Source: an uncultured Pelagibacteraceae bacterium
Lineage (GTDB): Bacteria; Pseudomonadota; Alphaproteobacteria; Pelagibacterales; Pelagibacteraceae
Direction of reading: 5' to 3'
Assembly (NCBI GenBank): GCA_902536765.1
Contig: CACAYM010000001.1
Location: 186,001-250,000, forward strand
Length of the DNA: 64,000 nucleotides
Position numbers and translations under genes: made by a program. Below the pieces are notes generated by a model. It made no database searches. It saw only the letters and a program-made list of their open reading frames with translations, and was not told where the DNA came from. Below, piece after piece: positions 39,420 through 48,564 of this stretch; positions within the stretch are counted from its first letter, which is position 1, and each line of letters starts with the position of its first letter.

Positions 39420-40002
39420 AATTTTAATTTTAGTGCTTTGTTTATTTCTTTTTTCTTGCTCATCTATTCCTAAAAATACTGCAGACGGTTGTTCTATATT
39501 TTCTGAAAGATATCTTTGGTACAAGCATGCGAAAAATACTGAAAAAAAATGGGGAACACCAATATACTTGCAGCTTGCTATTATCAAAATGGAGTCTGAT
39601 TTTGACTGGCTTGCAAAACCAAAAAGAAATAAAATTTTCAAAGTTATTCCATATAAAAGACCATCCTCATCCTTTGGATATTCTCAAGCAGTAAAAGGAA
39701 CATGGAAACAATATAAACAAGAAACAAATAATCCTTTGGCAACAAGGACTAGATTCAAAGATAGTGTAGATTTTATAGGATGGTACACCAATAAAACTGA
39801 AAAAATATTAAAAATTTCAAAAAAAGATGCATTTAGACAGTATATTGCTTATCATGAGGGTTGGGGAAACTATAAAAACTATAAAAAAAATTCAAAAGTT
39901 ATATCTTTAGCCAAGAAGGTACAAACACAGTCTAAAAAATATAAATCACAATTGTTAAGTTGCCAAAATTCTCTTAAAACAAGAAAATATATTATTTTTT
40001 AA
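39403..40002 (+). CDS. Lipoprotein with lytic transglycosylase (SLT-like) domain
   Basis: The 199-aa product begins MKKENKILILVLCLFLFSCSS, a lipoprotein signal with lipobox LFSC (lipidation at Cys19). The body resembles SLT lysozyme-like domains: LAIIKMESDFDWLAKP supplies the catalytic Glu, then SFGYSQAVKGTWKQYKQET and YIAYHEGWGNY. It probably trims murein. I chose ATG at 39403, with GGAG just upstream, over ATG at 39376, because only the former puts the signal peptide at the N-terminus. It is convergent with the RND gene, overlapping by 4 bases. Confidence 0.82.
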   Translation: MKKENKILILVLCLFLFSCSSIPKNTADGCSIFSERYLWYKHAKNTEKKWGTPIYLQLAIIKMESDFDWLAKPKRNKIFKVIPYKRPSSSFGYSQAVKGTWKQYKQETNNPLATRTRFKDSVDFIGWYTNKTEKILKISKKDAFRQYIAYHEGWGNYKNYKKNSKVISLAKKVQTQSKKYKSQLLSCQNSLKTRKYIIF

Positions 40003-43000
40003 TTAAGTTGCTTCTTTAATTCAATATCAACAGCATCAATTCGTTTAGTATTCTTTGCTAACATCAGGTACATGGTTGGAGTTACATATAGTGTAAAAAA
40101 TGTTGATATAATCATGCCTCCTAAAATAGTAGACCCAACAGCAAGTCTAGAGCCTTCACCGGCCCCAGGTCCAATATTTCCAATTACTAAAGGAACCATT
40201 GCTATCATCGTACTAAGAGATGTCATTATAATAGGTCTGAATCTCATATCGCACGCTTCCTTTATTGCGCTATCAATACTTTTTCCAGATGCCCTAAGTT
40301 GATTTGCAAAATCTACAATTAAGATACTATTTTTTGTAGATATACCAATTAGAATAACTAGAGCAATTTGTGAAAAAATATTGATTGAACTATTTAAAAA
40401 AAGAATGAAAACCAATCCACCAAATACAGCTAGCGGGACAGTCATTATTATTATGAATGGATGAATAAATGAGTTAAAAGTAGCTGCCATAACTAAATAA
40501 GCAGTTATTAATGCTAAAGCAAATATTATAAATAATTCATTTGAGGTTTCTTTTAACTCTTCAGATTTTCCCTTCCAGGAAATCTGATTTTGGGGTGAAA
40601 CATTTTCCATAGTTTTTTCTAAATATCTTATTGCTTCACTTAATGAATATCCTTCGTTAATATTAGCAGATATAGTTACTGCTCTTTGTCTATTATATCT
40701 TGAAAGAATTTTGGCTGATCCTTCTTCCTTAAAATCAACTAAATTTGCCAGTGATATAAGTTTTGAGTTGTTTTCAGATCTTACAAAAATTTTTGCTAAA
40801 CTTTCTTTACTTCTTCTATCTGACAAATATTTTTGTACTATAATTGGATATTCTTTTCCAAGTTTATTAAATGTTGTAACAGTTTTTCCACCATAAAGAG
40901 TTTCCAAAGTCTTGCCTATTTGGTCTGTTGATACCCCTAAATCTTTTGCTTTATTTTTGTTGATAATCAATTTTACCTCTGGTTTATTTTTAGAATAATC
41001 TGACTCAATTCTTGACAAATTTTTATTTTTTCTTAATTCCGATATTAAGTTATTCTGAATTTGCTCAAGCTCCTCATAAGATGATCCTAAAATTACCATT
41101 TGAACTGGCTTGTTATAATTTGAAACTCTTATTGATTGTGGTGAAATAGGAAAAGCAATCGCTTGTGGATTAGTTACTATTTTTCCTATAGCTTCTCTCA
41201 TAACTGATTGTGTATTTTTACTTCTATCATCCCAATGATTAAGCAAAGCTATTATTATAAAAGTATTAAACGAATTACTTGATCTACCAAAACCTGGAAC
41301 TCGCATTATAAATCTTCTATACGGGCTATTTTCTTCCTGCAACAGAGGAATTAATTTAGACTCTATTTCTTGCGCTCTTTCTTGAGTGTACTCAAATGAG
41401 CTTCCTTCGTCAGTCATTCCGATTACTAAATATGCCCCTCTATCTTCAAGAGGAAGCAGTTCCTTTTTTGAAAAATTAAATAATAATACTGAAGAAATAA
41501 TTACTAAAATCATAAATGAAATTATTAACCTTTGTTTATCAAGAAAATAATTAAGACTTTCTTTATAAAATTTTAGAAATGATTTAAAAAAATTATTAAA
41601 TTTACTTATAATTTTATTTTGCTTAGATTTTAGTGTTAAAAATCTACTTCCAAGCATTGGAGATAAGGTTAGCGCAACAAATGATGAAATAACTACAGAA
41701 AAAGATAATGCAATCGCAGTTTCTCTAAATAAGGTTCCAGAAATTCCCTTTATGAAAATCAGTGGTAAAAACACTGCAACTAATATCAAGGTAGTGGCAA
41801 TAATGGCAAATGTTATTTGCTTTGATCCTTTATAAGCTGCTACAAGCGGTTTTTCTCCGTTTTCAATTCTTCTATAAATTGCGTCTGTCATAATGACTGA
41901 GTCATCTGTAATTATTCCAATTGCTAAGATAAAGGATAACAAAACAAATATATTTATTGATAGATCAAAAATATAAATCCCCAAAAAAGATGCAATTAAA
42001 CTTACTGGAAGTGCAACTGCTGGAACTATCACTGCTTTTAAATTTCCAAGAAATAAATAAATAATGATTACTACTAATATAAAAGCTATGAAAAGAGTTT
42101 TGTATACTTCATTAATTGCTGCTCCGACATAGTTTGCTCTATTAAATGCAACTTCTATATTTAATCCATCTGGCAAAGACTTTCTAACTTCTTTTAGCTT
42201 TTTTTTGATATCTTTTGACAGTTCGACAGTTGATGCTCCACTTCTAGCGTAAATACCTATACCTACTGTTTTTAAGTTAAGATTATCTTTTCTTTGTGCC
42301 TTAAATAATGTTTTTTCTGAAACAGGGCCAAATTCAACCTCAGCAACATCAGACAATTTTACTATGTTGTCTTTGTTCTTTTTTAAGGGCAAGCTTTTTA
42401 GTTGGTCAATAGTTGTATAAGATTTGTCTAAATTTAGAGTAAGATCAACATTAGTTGCTTCTAAAGTTCCTGCTGGAAGACTAACATTTTCGCTTCTGAG
42501 TGCATTTTCTAATTCTTGTATGGTTAAATTATTAGCAGCTAATTTTATTGGATCTATCCAAATCCTGACACTTAATTCCCTAAGACCACCTACTAAAATT
42601 CTTCCAACATTTTTAATACTTGAAAATCTATCAACTAAATATCTCTCTGCGTAATCTCCCAATTCCAAATCACTCCATGTGGGAGAAGATAGCGCTATCC
42701 ACATAGTTGTCGTAAAACCAGCAGCCTGTTTTAAGATTTGTGGAGCCTCTGCCTCAGTGGGTAAATTATCTGCAACCCTGGCTACTCTTTCTCTTATATC
42801 ATTTGCAGCATTGTCCAAATCCATTTCTGTATCAAACTCAATACTAATTGTACTTCTTCCATTTTCAGAAACAGAATCAATATTTTTAATACCTTCTGCT
42901 CCACCAATTACATCCTCTAAAACCTGAGTTACCTCTTGATCAATTATTGGTGCTGATGCGGATTTGTAATCCACTTTTACCTGAACAACAGGTGGCTGAA

Positions 43001-43121
43001 GACCTGATGGTAATTCTCTTACAGGCAATTTCCAAAATACAAATATGCCAAATAAAACTAATATAAGAGACATTACCCAAGAAACTACCGGTCTACGTAT
43101 ACTTAAATCAGTTATAAACAT
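39999..43121 (-). CDS. RND efflux pump permease (AcrB/MexB-type)
   Basis: Inner-membrane proton-driven exporter (1040 aa) with 12 membrane helices and two large periplasmic loops. It begins FITDLSIRRPVVSWVMSLILVLFGI, with FWKLPVRELP. The proton-relay acids are in TM4, FILAIGIITDDSVIMTDAI, and a second half repeats ALVILIGISTKNSILIVDFANQL. Cargo cannot be read from sequence; relatives export lipophilic compounds. It follows its adaptor gene directly. No outer-membrane TolC gene is present nearby. Confidence 0.93.
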   Translation of the reverse strand: MFITDLSIRRPVVSWVMSLILVLFGIFVFWKLPVRELPSGLQPPVVQVKVDYKSASAPIIDQEVTQVLEDVIGGAEGIKNIDSVSENGRSTISIEFDTEMDLDNAANDIRERVARVADNLPTEAEAPQILKQAAGFTTTMWIALSSPTWSDLELGDYAERYLVDRFSSIKNVGRILVGGLRELSVRIWIDPIKLAANNLTIQELENALRSENVSLPAGTLEATNVDLTLNLDKSYTTIDQLKSLPLKKNKDNIVKLSDVAEVEFGPVSEKTLFKAQRKDNLNLKTVGIGIYARSGASTVELSKDIKKKLKEVRKSLPDGLNIEVAFNRANYVGAAINEVYKTLFIAFILVVIIIYLFLGNLKAVIVPAVALPVSLIASFLGIYIFDLSINIFVLLSFILAIGIITDDSVIMTDAIYRRIENGEKPLVAAYKGSKQITFAIIATTLILVAVFLPLIFIKGISGTLFRETAIALSFSVVISSFVALTLSPMLGSRFLTLKSKQNKIISKFNNFFKSFLKFYKESLNYFLDKQRLIISFMILVIISSVLLFNFSKKELLPLEDRGAYLVIGMTDEGSSFEYTQERAQEIESKLIPLLQEENSPYRRFIMRVPGFGRSSNSFNTFIIIALLNHWDDRSKNTQSVMREAIGKIVTNPQAIAFPISPQSIRVSNYNKPVQMVILGSSYEELEQIQNNLISELRKNKNLSRIESDYSKNKPEVKLIINKNKAKDLGVSTDQIGKTLETLYGGKTVTTFNKLGKEYPIIVQKYLSDRRSKESLAKIFVRSENNSKLISLANLVDFKEEGSAKILSRYNRQRAVTISANINEGYSLSEAIRYLEKTMENVSPQNQISWKGKSEELKETSNELFIIFALALITAYLVMAATFNSFIHPFIIIMTVPLAVFGGLVFILFLNSSINIFSQIALVILIGISTKNSILIVDFANQLRASGKSIDSAIKEACDMRFRPIIMTSLSTMIAMVPLVIGNIGPGAGEGSRLAVGSTILGGMIISTFFTLYVTPTMYLMLAKNTKRIDAVDIELKKQLN

Positions 43122-43991
43122 TTACTTTTTAATTGGTTTAATTTTCCCTTTTGGATTTACTTTTTTTAGACCTTCTGCAACAATTAGATCTCCTTCATTT
43201 AATCCTGAAATTACCTCTATATATCCCTCATCCCTATTTCCAATTTGGATTTGAATTTTTTCTAAACTATTATCATCAAGCACTCTATATACAAAAGAGC
43301 TTTCTCCCTCTAGCATCACACTTGTGTCAGGAACTGATAGAGAATTTCTTTCATTAAATTTCACACTTACCTCAAGTAGTGACCCTGGTATTAACTCATA
43401 ATCTTTGTTATTTATTTTAATCCTCGTTAGCAAACTTCTTGTATCTGCGCTGATTCTACTTGAATAACCTTCCACTTTTCCTGAGAAAAGTTTATTTTTT
43501 AATCCTGAAAATTTTACATCTACAGGCAAATTTTTTTTAATAACTGGCGCAAAAGATTCAGGTATTTTTAAATCGGCGTATATTACTGAACTATCATCTA
43601 AGGTTATAATAAGAGAATTATCAGATCCTAGGACATCCTCAGTTATACCCCTATAACCTAGAGCACCACTAAATGGTGCAATAATGTCTTTATCTTTCAA
43701 TTTAACTATTAAAGATCCTTTTTCCACATAATTATCTAATTTTAGTTCTGAAATAAGGTCACTTTTTTGAATCCGATATGATTTCGTTTTTTTTGAAATT
43801 GCAGTTCCAAAACTTTCGATTCTCTCTGAGAAGACTTTTTCAGAAACTAATTTGACGATAATTCCAGGAGGTGGTCTTTTGCTGAATTTTTTTTTAAAAT
43901 GGTTTCCAACCATTGTTCTTCCAATTACAACAATCGCAATTATTATAAAAAAAACTACAACACCAATTAATACTTTTTTTGAATTTTTCAT
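43122..43991 (-). CDS. RND efflux periplasmic adaptor (membrane fusion protein)
   Basis: Links the RND permease to an outer-membrane channel. The 289 aa begin with a membrane anchor (about 7-25), then barrel and lipoyl-like segments (ENYVEKGSLIVKLKDKDIIAPFSG-type region near residues 85-110, where PFSGALGYRGI is conserved). It is shorter than AcrA and seems to lack the long alpha-hairpin, so the half-lipoyl sections nearly abut. The stop is directly next to the permease ATG. Confidence 0.88.
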   Translation of the reverse strand: MKNSKKVLIGVVVFFIIIAIVVIGRTMVGNHFKKKFSKRPPPGIIVKLVSEKVFSERIESFGTAISKKTKSYRIQKSDLISELKLDNYVEKGSLIVKLKDKDIIAPFSGALGYRGITEDVLGSDNSLIITLDDSSVIYADLKIPESFAPVIKKNLPVDVKFSGLKNKLFSGKVEGYSSRISADTRSLLTRIKINNKDYELIPGSLLEVSVKFNERNSLSVPDTSVMLEGESSFVYRVLDDNSLEKIQIQIGNRDEGYIEVISGLNEGDLIVAEGLKKVNPKGKIKPIKK

Positions 43992-43994
43992 AAA

Positions 43995-44810
43995 TTATAT
44001 TCTGCCATACTCTGACCAAGAACCATCATAAATGACAGGATTATACTTATTATCAATTAAGGAATATGCAAGTGCTAAAACTGAGGCTGTAACACCAGAG
44101 CCACATGAAAACACAATTTTTGATGAAAAATCATGTTTTAAAACTGATTTAAAAATTTCTAACAATTCTTCTTTAGATTTAAATGTTTTATCCTTTTCTA
44201 TTAATTGCTTGAATGGCAAGCATAAAGAATTTGGTATAGATCCACTTCTTAAACCTTTTCTTGGCTCTTTTTCTTTTCCCTCAAATCTTTCTTTACTTCT
44301 TGCATCAAGAATTTTAAATTCCTGATTAATAATATTTTGTTCAATTTGCTTCTTTGATTTAACTAAATCTTTTTTTTCTTTTGATATGTAATGCGATTTG
44401 GGAAAAACTATTACTTCTTTTGTAACCTGTCTTTTTTCTGATTGCCATTTTTCAAAGCCACCATTCATTACACTTACAAGCCTAGGGTCATGTCCAAAAT
44501 AGATAAAAGTGTACCATAATCTACAGGAGCTGATTAAATCAGAATTATCATAAACAATAATTCTATCTTCATTTTTTATACCTAAACCTGAAACAATTTC
44601 ATCCCACTTTTCACGAGACGGTAACATATGTGGTAATTCTGAATTCTGATCAGAATTTTTATCTAAATCAAAAAACAGTGAATTCGGTAAATGCTGATTT
44701 AAATATTCTTGATATGGATTTCTTGAAGCATTAGGAAGATGCCAAGAACAATCAATTAATTTTATATTACTCAAATTATTTTCAACCCAAGCAGTTTCTA
44801 CTAAAGACAT
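43995..44810 (-). CDS. sseA: Thiosulfate / 3-mercaptopyruvate sulfurtransferase
   Basis: Two-rhodanese-domain enzyme (271 aa). The N-terminal inactive domain has IKLIDCSWHLPN and HLPNSLFFDLD; the C-terminal domain carries the active Cys in IVFSCGSGVTASVLALAY. The CGSGVTA loop is typical of 3-mercaptopyruvate sulfurtransferases rather than CRKGVTA thiosulfate types. It lies 3 bases after the adaptor's upstream end and 1 base after msrA, so the four genes msrA-sseA-adaptor-RND form one unit. Confidence 0.9.
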   Translation of the reverse strand: MSLVETAWVENNLSNIKLIDCSWHLPNASRNPYQEYLNQHLPNSLFFDLDKNSDQNSELPHMLPSREKWDEIVSGLGIKNEDRIIVYDNSDLISSCRLWYTFIYFGHDPRLVSVMNGGFEKWQSEKRQVTKEVIVFPKSHYISKEKKDLVKSKKQIEQNIINQEFKILDARSKERFEGKEKEPRKGLRSGSIPNSLCLPFKQLIEKDKTFKSKEELLEIFKSVLKHDFSSKIVFSCGSGVTASVLALAYSLIDNKYNPVIYDGSWSEYGRI

Positions 44811-44811
44811 T

Positions 44812-45255
44812 TTATCTTTTTTCCAGATATTTTTGATGATATTCCTCAGCTATACAATAATTTTTTATTTGTGAAATTTTAGTAACCACTTTCCCGGAAT
44901 ATCTTTTGTTATATTTTTCTGTTATTTTTTTGGCAATATTTTTTTGTTCGTCATTAAGATAAAAAATTTCACTTCTGTACTGTGTACCAAAGTCTGGTCC
45001 TTGAGAATTTAAAGTTGTAGGATCATGTATTTCAAAAAAGTAATCTAAAATTTTTTCATATGAAATTATTTTTGGATCAAAGTCTAATTTAACAACCTCA
45101 GCATGATTCGTATCTCCTTCACAAACTTCTTGATAACTTGTTTTACTCGTGTTACCCCCGCAATAACCTACCTCAGTTTTAAAAACCCCATCTAATCTAC
45201 TGAACTTTATTTCAGGTCCCCAAAAACATCCACAAGCTAATACTGCTATTTCCAT
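44812..45255 (-). CDS. msrA: Peptide methionine sulfoxide reductase MsrA
   Basis: Repairs S-methionine sulfoxide in proteins. The 147 aa show the catalytic motif LACGCFWGPEIKFSRLDGV, VGYCGGNT, YQEVCEGDTNHAEVVKLDFD and HDPTTLNSQGPDFGTQYRS. It is short at the C-terminus, so the recycling cysteines of longer MsrA proteins are reduced; CIAEEYHQKYL supplies one late Cys. Confidence 0.95.
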   Translation of the reverse strand: MEIAVLACGCFWGPEIKFSRLDGVFKTEVGYCGGNTSKTSYQEVCEGDTNHAEVVKLDFDPKIISYEKILDYFFEIHDPTTLNSQGPDFGTQYRSEIFYLNDEQKNIAKKITEKYNKRYSGKVVTKISQIKNYCIAEEYHQKYLEKR

Positions 45256-45289
45256 TGATTATTAAGTTTATTAAACTAAAGTTAATCTT

Positions 45290-46171
45290 ATGCTTTCTAA
45301 AAATCAATTAGGTTTTTTGTACATGTTCTTGTCTGTATGTGCATTTTCGGTAATGGATCTTATTGTAAAATGGTCAGATAGTTATCCTTTAGGCCAAGTA
45401 ATCTTTTTCAGAGGTTTTTTCGGCTTGGTTCTTTATTATTTTGTGATCCCTAAAGAAAGGCTTAAAGATTTTTACTATACAAAAAGGCCAATGTTACATT
45501 TCTCAAGATGTTTTTTTGGACTGATGGCGTTACTCTCTATTTTTACAGCATTGAGAAACCTCCCATTGGCAACCGTTGTAAGTATTTCGTTTGCTGCACC
45601 AATTTTTACAACAATTTTTTCAATTTTTTTTTTAAGTGAAAAAGTTGGTTATTTTAGATGGTTAGCGGTCTTTGTTGGTTTTGTTGGAATTATTATAATT
45701 TCTGAACCAGGTTTGAGTTCCTTAAATATTTATTATATCTTTCCAGTTATTTTCGTTTTAGGAATGTCATATGTTGCTATTTCAATCAGACAATTATCTT
45801 CTACTGAACCAGTTTGGTTAATATCATTATATTTTTCTGTAGCAATTACATTAGCAGGTTTATTCACTATACCTTATGGATGGTTAATACCAAATTTAAA
45901 AGACTTAATACTTTTATCATTCATAGGAATTTTTGGAGGTGTTGCAAATTTATGGTTGAGCCAATCTTATAAATTTGCAGAGGTGTCATTAGTTACACCG
46001 TTAAAATATTTAGCCTTAGTTTTTGCAATAATCTTCGGTTATCTTATTTGGGACGAGATACCCACGATAAAAACTCTGATAGGTGCAACTCTAGTAATTG
46101 TTTCTTCAATAATTATATTTAGGAGAGAAATTTTACTAAAAAAACAAATTTCAACCGCAAGACATGACTAA
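45290..46171 (+). CDS. EamA/DMT-superfamily permease
   Basis: Ten-helix drug/metabolite transporter (293 aa) with two EamA repeats: LSVCAFSVMDLIVKW near the start, FRGFFGLVLYYF, and GGVANLWLSQSYKFAEVSLVTPLKYLALVFA in the second half. Substrate unknown; close relatives export amino acids or metabolites. Its stop overlaps the next start by 8 bases, so it is co-translated with the glycosylase, though no functional link is obvious. Confidence 0.88.
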   Translation: MLSKNQLGFLYMFLSVCAFSVMDLIVKWSDSYPLGQVIFFRGFFGLVLYYFVIPKERLKDFYYTKRPMLHFSRCFFGLMALLSIFTALRNLPLATVVSISFAAPIFTTIFSIFFLSEKVGYFRWLAVFVGFVGIIIISEPGLSSLNIYYIFPVIFVLGMSYVAISIRQLSSTEPVWLISLYFSVAITLAGLFTIPYGWLIPNLKDLILLSFIGIFGGVANLWLSQSYKFAEVSLVTPLKYLALVFAIIFGYLIWDEIPTIKTLIGATLVIVSSIIIFRREILLKKQISTARHD

Positions 46172-46790
46172 ACCACCTAAATACTGGAATAAAGCAATTA
46201 GTTATTTATCGTCGAAAGATAAGATTATGAAGTCTCTAATAAAAAAGTATGATGACACATTTTTAACTACGAGAAGAGATGTTTTCTTCTCTTTATGTAA
46301 AAGCATTATAGGCCAACAGATCAGTGTTGCTGCGGCAAACTCTGTATTTATAAAATTTAAAAAGCTTTGTAAAAATAAAATAAACCCAAAAACAGTAAAT
46401 AGATTAAGTTCACAACAGCTAAAAAAATGTGGATTAAGTCGTCAAAAAGTTAAAGGTATTAAAGAACTATCTATTAAGTTTTGCAATAAAAGCTTTAATC
46501 CAAATTTAATTAAAAATATGAATGATGAAGATGCAATAGCATATCTATCAACTTTAAGACAGATCGGTAGGTGGTCAGCTGAAATGATTTTGCTTTTCAC
46601 TTTTAACAGACAAAACATCTGGCCTTTGCAGGATATAGGCCTTTTAAGAGCGATATCTAACAATTATAAAAAAAAATATTTACCACCAAAAAATTTTGTT
46701 GATAAATTATATAAAAAATTTTCACCCTACTGTTCGGTTGCTACTTGGTATTTGTGGAGATCTATAGACGATGAACCTATCCAGTATTAG
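46164..46790 (+). CDS. DNA-3-methyladenine glycosylase (AlkA-type HhH-GPD)
   Basis: Base-excision repair enzyme (208 aa). Seen: CKSIIGQQISVAAANSVFIKF, the helix-hairpin-helix segment LRQIGRWSAEMILLF, and the catalytic Asp in IWPLQDIGLLRAI. There is no N-terminal TBP-like domain and no Fe-S cluster cysteines, matching short AlkA/Mag-type enzymes. It overlaps EamA by 8 bases and the convergent DUF1330 gene by 4 bases. Confidence 0.87.
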   Translation: MTKPPKYWNKAISYLSSKDKIMKSLIKKYDDTFLTTRRDVFFSLCKSIIGQQISVAAANSVFIKFKKLCKNKINPKTVNRLSSQQLKKCGLSRQKVKGIKELSIKFCNKSFNPNLIKNMNDEDAIAYLSTLRQIGRWSAEMILLFTFNRQNIWPLQDIGLLRAISNNYKKKYLPPKNFVDKLYKKFSPYCSVATWYLWRSIDDEPIQY

Positions 46791-47074
46791 CTTGCTTCAA
46801 CTATTTGGTGATGTCTTACAACATACCCATTAAGTATTTCATGAGCATCTTGGTATTCCTTTGAGTCATAGCATTCTACAGCTGTATTATAATCAGGGAA
46901 TTCAACAACAACAGTGCGTGGAGAATTAATACCTTCTGTAGTTCTATTTTTTCCTCCTCTTACAATGAATTTTCCAGAAAACTTTTCGACAGCTGGCTTA
47001 GCCTTTAGAGCATACTCTTTTAATTTTTCAGGGCTCTCAATTTTTTCATATATACACACCCAGTAACCTTTCAT
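46787..47074 (-). CDS. DUF1330 family protein
   Basis: Small dimeric alpha+beta-barrel-type protein (95 aa) of unknown function: MKGYWVCIYEKIESPEKLKEY, GKFIVRGGKN, VVVEFPDYNTAVECYDSKEYQ. I chose ATG at 47074 because its first base overlaps the TAA of the glycosyltransferase (TAATG) and it gives the usual MxGYW start; a start 4 codons earlier would lie inside that gene. Confidence 0.85.
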   Translation of the reverse strand: MKGYWVCIYEKIESPEKLKEYALKAKPAVEKFSGKFIVRGGKNRTTEGINSPRTVVVEFPDYNTAVECYDSKEYQDAHEILNGYVVRHHQIVEAS

Positions 47075-47964
47075 TAGTCTAACCACCTTTCGTATTTTGA
47101 TTTATTGTTTTTAATATAATCAGGTAATTTCTGAAAATCATATTTCAAAAGCTTTTCTCCTTTACCAAATTTTTTTTTTCTTTGATCGACATTTAAATTA
47201 TATATTGCTCGTTTTTCATTCATAATTTCTGTAATTTGTTTAATTGTTAAAGGTTCTAGTTCAAATTCAATGTGATGAAGGTAAGACTTTAGTTTGTAGT
47301 AAATTTCTTCAGGAGTTTTAATATTTGTAAAATGCCACCCACCGTTATCTATGAATTTAATACTTGAGTATTTATTGTCTGAAAAAAGGGCATCTAACCT
47401 ATAAAAAGGAAACTTCCTGTCTTTTATGTTTCTAAGCCATTGAGGACTCTTTAAATTCTTTTTCTTACAAGCTTTGGTTCCTATCCATGAAAAATTAGGT
47501 AATTTTAAATTAAATTTATAGTAAAACATTTCTTGCCTGAACATTATAATTTTTTTGTTAACTTTCGAAAAATCTAAATTATGAAGGTTGGGTATCTCAT
47601 CTACATCAGAAATTAAAATTATATCTTCATTATCAGCATCTGTTAATCCATTTACTATAAAGTTTCTTTGACTATTTTCTCTTTTTCCTGCGTTAAACAT
47701 ATATTTGCTGATAGTTATATCTTTATCTTCGTCCTCTTTGATAATATCTAAATTATTTGGTATTTGATCGTAAACCAAATAGAGAATTTTTTTTTTGAAT
47801 CTTTGATATCTATCAATATTGAATTTCAACTCTCTTTTTTCGCCTTTATGATTAAATTTGCTTTCAACTATCACAAAGTAATCTACTTGATCATCCAAAA
47901 GATTTAGTCTTAAGTCTAAAACTAAATCTTCATCAAAATACATAAAACAGTCAAATATTTTCAT
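47074..47964 (-). CDS. Glycosyltransferase family 17 protein
   Basis: The 296-aa protein resembles GT17 (the beta-1,4-N-acetylglucosaminyltransferase III family): MKIFDCFMYFDEDLVLDLRL, DYFVIVESKFNHKGEKREL, DIILISDVDEIPN (DxDE metal/nucleotide-sugar site), and GGWHFTNIKTPEE near the C-terminus. No signal peptide. It probably adds a sugar to a surface glycan. It is alone apart from the DUF1330 gene, so the acceptor is unknown. Confidence 0.85.
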   Translation of the reverse strand: MKIFDCFMYFDEDLVLDLRLNLLDDQVDYFVIVESKFNHKGEKRELKFNIDRYQRFKKKILYLVYDQIPNNLDIIKEDEDKDITISKYMFNAGKRENSQRNFIVNGLTDADNEDIILISDVDEIPNLHNLDFSKVNKKIIMFRQEMFYYKFNLKLPNFSWIGTKACKKKNLKSPQWLRNIKDRKFPFYRLDALFSDNKYSSIKFIDNGGWHFTNIKTPEEIYYKLKSYLHHIEFELEPLTIKQITEIMNEKRAIYNLNVDQRKKKFGKGEKLLKYDFQKLPDYIKNNKSKYERWLD

Positions 47965-48006
47965 AAATATATTTAATTAAATCTAATACTATAATAATAA
48001 TTATAA

Positions 48007-48528
48007 ATGGAAAAAAAATTAATAATAAATTTTCAGGAATATGTCGATACTGTTGAAAAGCTTGCAATAGAAGTAAATAAAAAATTCAAACCAACCGTAC
48101 TTATCGGTATTATGAGAGGAGCTGCACCTATCATAGATATTTTATCAAGAATATTTAAATTACCCACAGCTTATATTGTTATACAAAGCTATTCAGGAAA
48201 AGGATTAGAGGATAAGCAAGGAGATCTTATTTTTGCAAGAGATATAAGCTCAATAGCGCAACAAAAAGACTTTGAAAGAGTTCTACTGGTCGATGATTTA
48301 TCAGATACAGGTCTAACTTTAAATAGAAGTATTGATTGGTTAAAAAGTTATGAACCAGTAAAAAGTTACATAAAAGATATTAAAACTGCTTGTTTATGGA
48401 AAAAAAAATCGTCTAAATTTAATCCAGATTTTTGTCCCATTAAATTAGACGGAGATCCTTGGATTGTTCAACCAACTGAACACTATGAGGAAATATCTAT
48501 CGATAAAATAATTGAAAAAAATAAATAA
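48007..48528 (+). CDS. Purine phosphoribosyltransferase (hypoxanthine/xanthine type)
   Basis: Salvage enzyme joining a purine base to PRPP. The 173 aa show TVLIGIMRGAAPIIDIL, an IQSYSGKG flexible-loop region, and the PRPP motif RVLLVDDLSDTGLTLNRS; the C-terminal region binds the base. It converges with an AzgA-type purine permease across a shared terminator, suggesting uptake plus salvage. Base choice (hypoxanthine, guanine or xanthine) is not determined. Confidence 0.87.
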   Translation: MEKKLIINFQEYVDTVEKLAIEVNKKFKPTVLIGIMRGAAPIIDILSRIFKLPTAYIVIQSYSGKGLEDKQGDLIFARDISSIAQQKDFERVLLVDDLSDTGLTLNRSIDWLKSYEPVKSYIKDIKTACLWKKKSSKFNPDFCPIKLDGDPWIVQPTEHYEEISIDKIIEKNK

Positions 48529-48556
48529 GGCCAGAATTAAATCTGGCCTTATTTTT
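48523..48556. terminator. Bidirectional intrinsic terminator
   Basis: Perfect 13-bp stem AAATAAGGCCAGA / TCTGGCCTTATTT with a 6-nt loop (48536-48541), GC-rich in the middle and flanked by A-run and T-run, so it can end transcripts in both directions. It overlaps the phosphoribosyltransferase stop codon and lies 9 bases before the stop of the convergent permease gene. It is the clearest terminator in the window. Confidence 0.88.
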
Positions 48557-48564
48557 AAATAAAT

